Virus record (IMG/VR): IMGVR_UViG_3300028388_001610
Location: 1-35,184 of that record
Length of the DNA: 35,184 nucleotides
Reading direction: 5' to 3' (one strand)
Source: a virus
Part shown: one piece after another, positions 30,700 to 35,184 of the stretch
Layout of the letters: each line of letters opens with the position of its first letter
Numbering within the stretch: position 1 is the first letter of the stretch
Program-made: the position numbers and the translations under genes
Notes under the pieces: model-generated
What the model was told of the DNA's origin: nothing
Seen by the model: the letters and a program-made list of their open reading frames with translations, nothing else
Databases searched by the model: none

Positions 30700-32097
30700 C
30701 TAACTGGAAGACAGTAGCTCGAGCAGTGCTTGGCTCATGTTTTCCTTTCCATCAAGTGCTTTGTACGTGCGTCGCTCTGCCGGACTATTATGCATTCTCG
30801 TAACAATTTGTGTGCGCTCTTGGCCGGGTCTTATGATACGCGCGTTAGCTTGCTTGTGTACTTCGTTGCTCGGCACCGGTGTAAACCATACGATATGTCT
30901 ACAGGCTACAAGCGTCAGACCGTGTGACGAAGTGGCTGGCTGCGCCACTAGTACCTCCAAATCGCCGTCCTGAAAAGCGTCGTATATGACAGTACGCTTA
31001 TTCTTGTTCAATCCACCATATACGGCGTCGACCTTTACTCCTTTCTTAGCTAAGAAGTCTCTTATCTGAAAAATAGAGGCCTTAAAAGTAGAGAATACGA
31101 GTAACTTATCTCTCCCAGACTCTTCGAATATATCGTAGAGTTCGTTGAGCTTTGGCTTATTATCGATCAGATTAAACTGGCCATCTTCGTCATAAATGCA
31201 TCCGGCTGAGATTTGAAGTAGCTTGAGCGCCTTAACACCGGCATTACTAGCACTTATCTCACCGTTCTGATATTGAGTGAGAAATAATTCCTTCATCTCC
31301 TTGTACATACGAGCTTGTTCGGTACTCATTTTTATCGACCGCTCCTCGTATACCGTTTCTGGGAGGTCGACACAGTCTCTTAGCTTATGTCGTATAGCGG
31401 GCGAGAGGATGTTGGAGACAATGTTTTGCCAGCCAGGTCGAGGTACGTAATTATACATATCGAGCTGAATCATAACAGCGTCACGAAAATACGTCCAATA
31501 ACCGCCGAATTGCTTCAAGCTAGTCGGATTGATGGTCTTAGCCTGACCGAACGCATCTAGCGGAGAATTGGCAGTCGGTGACCCAGTCATTCCCCACAAA
31601 CCTCTTCTCTTTTTCTGACTGTGCACGTGTCTTACTACACGCTGCATACACTTGGTTCTCTGTGACTGGTTATTCTTAAAAGCCGTAAGCTCGTCGATGA
31701 TGATTGCGTCAAACTTCTTAGCCTTTAGCTCATTCTCTATCGTCTTAATACCATCATGGTTAATGATGTAGTAGTGAGCCTTGGTCGCTAGCCGTGCTAG
31801 TCTTTCCTTTTTAGAACCATGTAATACCTGGTATGTACGATGTGGCATTCTGGTTCTTAGTTCCTTTGCCCACACAAAATCAAGAGTTGATAATGGCGCT
31901 ACGATGAGTACACCAGTCTCTATCTTATTGTGAAGGAAGAGTATATCCGTCGCCCAGAGTGATGAGAGTGTCTTACCAGTACCCATCTCATCGAGTATGA
32001 AGCCAACATTATTTCGCAGCATAAACTGCACTGTCTCGACCTGGTGGTCGAACGGCGCGGGTACTCCAGGAAACGGATATGCTTCACGTAGATTCAT
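30700..32097 (-). CDS. SNF2-family DNA helicase/translocase
   Basis: A 465-residue protein with helicase superfamily 2 motifs in order: FDHQVETVQFM (Q-like), DEMGTGKT (36-43, Walker A), IIIDELTAFKN (DExH-type box), GMTGSPTANSPLDAFG (motif III), a C-terminal lobe with LLVFSTFKAS and VDAVYGGLNKNKR, ATSSHGLTLVACRHIVWF (motif V), and QANARIIRPGQ (motif VI, arginine finger). Phage SNF2 proteins of this compact size sit in replication/recombination modules. They remodel forks or strip proteins from DNA using ATP. The start overlaps the end of the upstream gene by 14 bases. Confidence 0.9.
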   Translation of the reverse strand: MNLREAYPFPGVPAPFDHQVETVQFMLRNNVGFILDEMGTGKTLSSLWATDILFLHNKIETGVLIVAPLSTLDFVWAKELRTRMPHRTYQVLHGSKKERLARLATKAHYYIINHDGIKTIENELKAKKFDAIIIDELTAFKNNQSQRTKCMQRVVRHVHSQKKRRGLWGMTGSPTANSPLDAFGQAKTINPTSLKQFGGYWTYFRDAVMIQLDMYNYVPRPGWQNIVSNILSPAIRHKLRDCVDLPETVYEERSIKMSTEQARMYKEMKELFLTQYQNGEISASNAGVKALKLLQISAGCIYDEDGQFNLIDNKPKLNELYDIFEESGRDKLLVFSTFKASIFQIRDFLAKKGVKVDAVYGGLNKNKRTVIYDAFQDGDLEVLVAQPATSSHGLTLVACRHIVWFTPVPSNEVHKQANARIIRPGQERTQIVTRMHNSPAERRTYKALDGKENMSQALLELLSSS

Positions 32098-32578
32098 AGA
32101 AACGAGGCGCCTCCCCTACTACCACGAACGACATCTCCGAGGTAATGAATGATTGCGGTTCTACATGAAACGAGACGTTCTCGACTATAGCTAGAAATTC
32201 TGAGCTCCTCAGCTGGTCGAAAGACGTGGGTATCTCCATTCGTATCGGTGCGCGACCGTCTATGGCTTTGTTCAGGAATTCTACGGAAGCAGCACTCTCA
32301 AGATAGAACGAGATATTGCCCTGAATGAAGGACTTACCTAGAATCACGTCAGGATCGGCCAAGGGTCGACGAACATCGTCAGAGAGTCTGAGGTTATGGT
32401 CTACTGTAACGTCCCACGAAATCACTCCGTTCGGACCGACTTTATACATGTCAGCTTCTATGATGTTAGTGATAATTTCCTTCTCTTGTGCGAAGGTGAT
32501 TATATCTTTGCGGCCACTAGGGACTTGTAGTAAGACTGGTGCTGCCGCCAATCCTTTTAATATGTCTCGTCGGTTCAT
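32084..32578 (-). CDS. Protein with Tat-type signal sequence
   Basis: 164 residues. The N-terminus MNRRDILKGLAAAPVLLQVP reads as a twin-arginine signal (R-R-D-x-L-K followed by a moderately hydrophobic stretch). The remainder is beta-rich (NGVISWDVTVDHNLRL, SFIQGNISFYLESAASVEF, ITSEMSFVVVGEAP), without cysteines or a catalytic motif I recognise. No strong ribosome site is visible upstream. It overlaps the helicase gene by 14 bases. Folded export by Tat is rare for phage proteins. The alternative is that the resemblance is accidental and the protein is cytosolic. Confidence 0.6.
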   Translation of the reverse strand: MNRRDILKGLAAAPVLLQVPSGRKDIITFAQEKEIITNIIEADMYKVGPNGVISWDVTVDHNLRLSDDVRRPLADPDVILGKSFIQGNISFYLESAASVEFLNKAIDGRAPIRMEIPTSFDQLRSSEFLAIVENVSFHVEPQSFITSEMSFVVVGEAPRFYEST

Positions 32579-32610
32579 GGTATTATGTTGTTTTTATCTG
32601 TAAGAATTAG

Positions 32611-33078
32611 TTACAATGCCACCGCTATCAGTACAAGCGCTAAGAGGCCCTGGTATGCCAGGACCTCCGACGCTTTTCTCTTGCGCTCGTCGTCTACTCT
32701 CTCGAGCTCGTTTTGCGCGTTCTGCTGGTGCATTTCAACTTTGTCCACCAGTACATTAAATGCAGCCACAGCTTCGCTAGCTATCTCGCCGTTTCTCTTA
32801 GCTATTTCAGCGTTGGCCGCACCAGTCTCTTGGCATCGCATCTGAAGACCGAGATTGTACGCTTCCATATACACTACGTCTCGTCCATCTATGGTGCCCT
32901 GTAAGAGTTCAGGCCATTCGCACTGAGGCAGTGGATTTACTCCGCTCGCCTCAATCTTCTCTTGCTCAAACGGAATTAGCTCGGCATACGAACTACACCC
33001 TGCGAGAATTGTACTCGTCGAGCAAGTCGCTAACACTGCTACTGTTTTCGCTAATCTTGTCCAGCTTCCTGATCGCAT
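32611..33078 (-). CDS. Spanin-type lipoprotein with C-terminal membrane segment (u-spanin-like)
   Basis: 155 residues. A type II signal ends at the lipobox ILAGC (Cys28). The middle is helical (NAEIAKRNGEIASEAVAAF, then VEMHQQNAQNELERVDDER). The last residues (LAYQGLLALVLIAVAL) are a transmembrane segment at the extreme C-terminus. Outer-membrane lipoylation plus a C-terminal inner-membrane anchor is the plan of unimolecular spanins such as T1 gp11, which fuse the two membranes at lysis. The start lies inside the i-spanin-like gene in another frame, as for Rz1 in Rz, with 86 bp of overlap. It may act alone or with that protein. Confidence 0.7.
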   Translation of the reverse strand: MRSGSWTRLAKTVAVLATCSTSTILAGCSSYAELIPFEQEKIEASGVNPLPQCEWPELLQGTIDGRDVVYMEAYNLGLQMRCQETGAANAEIAKRNGEIASEAVAAFNVLVDKVEMHQQNAQNELERVDDERKRKASEVLAYQGLLALVLIAVAL

Positions 33079-33304
33079 CTTCCTTCCTCTTATTGGCCCT
33101 TGCTTCGGCGTCTTTGAGTTTAGTCACGTGATGATCGATTTTCTCATCATACTCCTCAATCTCAGATTCTTGGAGATCTCGTAACTTATCGTTAGCCTTA
33201 TTTTCGGACCTTCGAGCTGACTTCAGTTTGACTGCGGCCAGCCCGAAGAGTACGGCTCCAACGAATACGTAGAGGTATCGCTTAATTAGAGCAAGATATT
33301 TCAT
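32993..33304 (-). CDS. i-spanin-like (Rz-type) membrane protein
   Basis: 103 residues. One N-terminal transmembrane segment (YLYVFVGAVLFGLAAVKL, about 10-27) is followed by a long, highly charged coiled coil (SENKANDKLRDLQESEIEEY, then KLKDAEARANKRKEDAIRKL). This is the topology of an inner-membrane spanin subunit. It overlaps the holin stop (ATGA) and the downstream lipoprotein gene. Position in a holin/spanin cassette supports a lysis role. Confidence 0.7.
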   Translation of the reverse strand: MKYLALIKRYLYVFVGAVLFGLAAVKLKSARRSENKANDKLRDLQESEIEEYDEKIDHHVTKLKDAEARANKRKEDAIRKLDKISENSSSVSDLLDEYNSRRV

Positions 33305-33582
33305 GTCTTAGCCTTATCCGCATCAATTCCACCAATAGAGTTAGCCATGAATCCAACCATGAAGGCAGATACGTGCGTTAACTCTCCTGCCGACATCAGT
33401 CCGAAATATCCGCCTACACCAGCCATTACGATCAGAAATGTCTTGTACGGATACATCGACAAGTATTGCCACAAACTAAACGTGCCTACAGTCTGGCGCA
33501 CCTCTACTACCTTTTTTACAATGTGAGTGATGTTGCCGAGCAGCATCAATCCAATCGTAGACAGAATGAACATCGTATCCAT
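33301..33582 (-). CDS. Holin-like membrane protein
   Basis: 93 residues with three hydrophobic segments (about 3-20 TMFILSTIGLMLLGNITH, about 48-65 FLIVMAGVGGYFGLMSAG, about 69-83 HVSAFMVGFMANSIG) joined by a basic loop (KKVVEVRQ). Size and topology fit a holin, and it is followed directly by the spanin genes. GAGGT precedes the ATG. No endolysin is recognisable in this window, so the holin assignment rests on topology and context. Confidence 0.65.
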   Translation of the reverse strand: MDTMFILSTIGLMLLGNITHIVKKVVEVRQTVGTFSLWQYLSMYPYKTFLIVMAGVGGYFGLMSAGELTHVSAFMVGFMANSIGGIDADKAKT

Positions 33583-33591
33583 TGCAGTACC

Positions 33592-33843
33592 TCATTTGTG
33601 CTTCAACGATAGTATTAAGTTCCTCAATCGTTTCTTGATTGAGGGTTTTTTGCACGTCGTAGTAGCACGATACCCGAAAGGACCTCCGGTCACTTCGAGC
33701 GCGTAGTAGTCTTTGTATAGTGTAAATCTGTCTACGCGATAGCTGTACTTATGGTTTTCGTATTCTATCTCTTTAGTCTCACCTTCCTCGATACTCGCGG
33801 TAACTTCAGGACCTGATAGAGATAATTTCTTCGACCGTCTCAT
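33592..33843 (-). CDS. Small basic protein of unknown function
   Basis: 83 residues from the ATG at 33843, with AGGA 6 bases upstream; an ATG at 33867 is the alternative. It overlaps the end of the VRR-NUC gene by 38 bases in another frame. The N-terminal and C-terminal ends are Lys/Arg-rich (MRRSKKLSL, KKPSIKKRLRNLILSLKHK), and the middle is beta-rich (YENHKYSYRVDRFTLYKDYY). It could bind nucleic acid; no family is recognised. Confidence 0.5.
   Translation of the reverse strand: MRRSKKLSLSGPEVTASIEEGETKEIEYENHKYSYRVDRFTLYKDYYALEVTGGPFGYRATTTCKKPSIKKRLRNLILSLKHK
33622..33651 (+). terminator. Intrinsic-terminator-like hairpin on the + strand
   Basis: CCTCAATC and GATTGAGG form an 8-bp stem with a 7-nt loop, followed by GTTTTTTG. 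This is a good intrinsic terminator shape for rightward transcription, but it sits inside a leftward gene. It may stop antisense transcription or may be fortuitous, since it overlaps the Lys-rich C-terminal codons of the small basic protein. Confidence 0.35.
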
Positions 33844-34123
33844 AGATTTCCTGCATCTGGTCTTCATTGCGACCGTATACTGTAGCCCAAATGCCACCGG
33901 CTTTCTCGATACGTCGGCCCTCCAGCTTCTGTAATTCTGTAAGCTTACCCTTAATGGTCTTGACCTCAATGCAGACGAAAAGACCTTTAATACACATGAC
34001 CAAGTCTGGCACGCCCCTCTTACCATACTGGCCTACATGAGTGACGTAGATATAGGAGTCAGGGTATCGCTTTAAGATTCTTTCTTTTATCCAGCTCTTA
34101 ACCGCGCCTTCTGGCGTAGGCAT
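33806..34123 (-). CDS. VRR-NUC domain nuclease
   Basis: 105 residues from the ATG at 34123 with AAGGAG just upstream; the longer open frame to 34270 is overlap with the next gene's frame. Catalytic PD-(D/E)XK pattern: GVPDLVMC, then CIEVKTIKGKLTELQ (E-x-K and Gln), followed by GIWATVYG. VRR-NUC proteins, including phage stand-alone forms, cut branched DNA as resolvase-like nucleases. It lies between a Cas4/RecB-like nuclease and the lysis cassette, in the same leftward block as the SNF2 helicase. Confidence 0.85.
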   Translation of the reverse strand: MPTPEGAVKSWIKERILKRYPDSYIYVTHVGQYGKRGVPDLVMCIKGLFVCIEVKTIKGKLTELQKLEGRRIEKAGGIWATVYGRNEDQMQEIYETVEEIISIRS

Positions 34124-34133
34124 TATTTTCTCC

Positions 34134-34823
34134 TTATAACTGCTTGCTAAATTCACACTGCGTGCGAGTTGCCGGGCACCACTTGCAATACTGATTGATC
34201 TTCGGTGGCCAGTTTTTCTCTGCATTGACTTTTTCGTGTTGCTCGACGAAGTGCTTTCTAAACTCGTCATATTGGTCTCGAGTAAATCGCACGTTCACGG
34301 TCTGCTTGTGGTCTACGAAGAAGTAAGCCACATCGATCTCTTCTACTTCTGGCTCGACAGCGAAGAGCATGGCCGCATTGAGGTGTAGCTGGCCGCCATA
34401 CTGATTGTATTCGCGGACCTTTCCAGTTTTGTAGTCACCAATAAGGGCCTTTCTTGGCTTGAATGCTATCAAATCGAGAATGGCTCGAAGATAGGCGCTC
34501 TTGTCGAACCAACCGATCTTATTCCAGTTCTTGTCGATACAGAGTTTTTGTTCTGGCAGTACGCTGGTGTAATTGTCGAAGATCTTTTCGATAATCGGCA
34601 CTGCGTTCTTCGCCTCCTCGGCCATCGGTGGTTTATCGAAGTTCTGACCGGCATTTTTCCACATAACGTAATGCTCAAGTTGCTCGTGAATACGATTGCC
34701 TCGAGCGAAATGTGGATTATTGCTGTCGTCCGGAAATGCTTTGTCCAGAAACTGGAGCTTAAACTTGCGAGGGCAGTTCTGATAAGTACTCAGTCTGCTG
34801 TATGATAGTGCTATCTGTCCCAT
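34134..34823 (-). CDS. PD-(D/E)XK nuclease, Cas4/RecB-like
   Basis: 229 residues. SYSRLSTYQNCPRKFKL (Cys17) at the N-terminus, then AILDLIAFK and IGDYKTGK (Asp and D-x-K catalytic core), GGQLHLNAAML (motif QL), and a C-terminal cluster YCKWCPATRTQC. One N-terminal and three C-terminal cysteines match the 4Fe-4S arrangement of Cas4/AddB-type exonucleases. It probably processes DNA ends during replication or recombination. GGAAGGA precedes the ATG. Confidence 0.85.
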   Translation of the reverse strand: MGQIALSYSRLSTYQNCPRKFKLQFLDKAFPDDSNNPHFARGNRIHEQLEHYVMWKNAGQNFDKPPMAEEAKNAVPIIEKIFDNYTSVLPEQKLCIDKNWNKIGWFDKSAYLRAILDLIAFKPRKALIGDYKTGKVREYNQYGGQLHLNAAMLFAVEPEVEEIDVAYFFVDHKQTVNVRFTRDQYDEFRKHFVEQHEKVNAEKNWPPKINQYCKWCPATRTQCEFSKQL

Positions 34824-34832
34824 TAATCCTTC

Positions 34833-35048
34833 CTATTGTATTCGTCCGATGTAGTTGCCACTTCTGTCATAGATAATTCGATTGGCTTCATCGACCGTGC
34901 CGACAAAGTTTCCCTGACCATCGTAAATTCGAACAGCGTCGTTGGACCTTTTGATGTTCATATTTTCATAGCCAGGATGTAGATTCTCGAGAGCACACGC
35001 CGTGAGCAAGCACGAGCTCGCCAGAAGAATTAGTGTGGACCTTTTCAT
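34833..35048 (-). CDS. Small lipoprotein with paired beta motif
   Basis: 71 residues from the ATG at 35048, which has AGGAG 7 bases upstream; the frame opens 15 bases earlier. Signal MKRSTLILLASSCLLTAC with the lipobox LTAC. The mature part carries two copies of a short motif (VRIYDGQGNFVGTVD and RIIYDRSGNYIGRIQ). Function unknown; a surface or periplasmic role such as exclusion of competing phages is possible but unproven. Confidence 0.7.
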   Translation of the reverse strand: MKRSTLILLASSCLLTACALENLHPGYENMNIKRSNDAVRIYDGQGNFVGTVDEANRIIYDRSGNYIGRIQ

Positions 35049-35059
35049 TATTTTTCTCC

Positions 35060-35184
35060 TCATACGGTCTTTACTGTACCAAACGATGTGCCGACTTTGG
35101 CATCAAATGGTAGCGGAAGCTTAATGTCTCTATTCCATAAATGAGACCAGTTAGTCCGATTAAGTTCATCACGCATTTCACGGG
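35060..35184 (-). CDS. Partial gene, C-terminal 40 residues
   Basis: The - strand frame is open from the window edge to a TGA at 35060-35062 and encodes a tail containing LNRTNWSHLWNRDIKL and ending FGTVKTV. The stop lies next to the ribosome site of the lipoprotein gene, as expected for an operon neighbour. Too short to identify. Confidence 0.5.
   Translation of the reverse strand, partial: REMRDELNRTNWSHLWNRDIKLPLPFDAKVGTSFGTVKTV

Noticed and set aside
33844-34026. Longer version of the small basic protein starting at 34026
   Set aside because: The extra N-terminal part is a frame shadow of the VRR-NUC gene; the start at 33843 has a ribosome site.
34124-34270. Longer version of the VRR-NUC gene starting at 34270
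   Set aside because: The extension overlaps the conserved cysteine cluster of the upstream nuclease in another frame; the ATG at 34123 has AAGGAG directly upstream.

Overview
The window looks like part of the genome of a tailed, long-tailed (siphovirus-type) double-stranded DNA phage infecting a Gram-negative bacterium. The evidence is a lambda-like tail gene order (terminator domain, tail tube, frameshifted chaperone pair, tape measure, M-, L-, K- and J-like tail-tip proteins), a spanin-type lysis cassette (which implies an outer membrane), several lipoprotein signal peptides, and dense overlapping genes in two convergent blocks. I see no integrase, repressor, tRNA gene, IS element or CRISPR array. 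The host genus cannot be read from the sequence.

Left block (+ strand, 1-23223). Positions 1-5722 hold virion-associated or accessory surface proteins: a right-handed beta-helix protein cut by the window edge, two small related beta-rich proteins, an apiosidase-like (DUF4038) glycoside hydrolase, a G+C-rich secreted protein and a cysteine-rich mini-protein. A 1145-residue protein follows, in which about 850 residues of degenerate repeats sit in front of a tail-terminator domain. Then come the tail tube protein, the chaperone pair joined by a programmed -1 frameshift at a GGGAAAG heptamer, the tape measure, the tail-tip genes and a 1.8-kilo-residue J-type protein with fibre repeats. The block ends with small genes, a collagen-like/YadA-anchor-like secreted protein and two single-pass coiled-coil membrane proteins. 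A hairpin terminator at 23235-23259 separates the two blocks.

Right block (- strand, 35184 down to 23260). Read in the direction of transcription it holds: a partial gene, a lipoprotein, a Cas4/RecB-like nuclease, a VRR-NUC nuclease, a small basic protein, holin, an i-spanin-like protein, a lipoprotein with u-spanin architecture, a Tat-signal-like protein, a SNF2-type helicase, an unknown protein and an SSB-like protein. After a structured intergenic region comes a nucleotide-modification operon: carbamoyltransferase, MazG-like pyrophosphohydrolase, dNMP kinase, a thymidylate-synthase-family hydroxymethylase, dCMP deaminase and a DEDDh exonuclease. It ends with a lipoprotein and a WGR-domain ATP-dependent DNA ligase.

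The most notable system is this modification operon. The gene set fits a route in which dCTP is hydrolysed to dCMP, dCMP is hydroxymethylated, hm-dCMP is phosphorylated and incorporated, and the hydroxymethyl group is then carbamoylated. The predicted result is phage DNA containing 5-carbamoyloxymethylcytosine or a related hypermodified pyrimidine. A roughly 55-nt sequence carrying a near-palindromic AGTATA-N4-TATACT core occurs at two sites in the right block, and its 30-nt core recurs at a third site before the chaperone gene; it is a candidate phage-specific promoter/operator.
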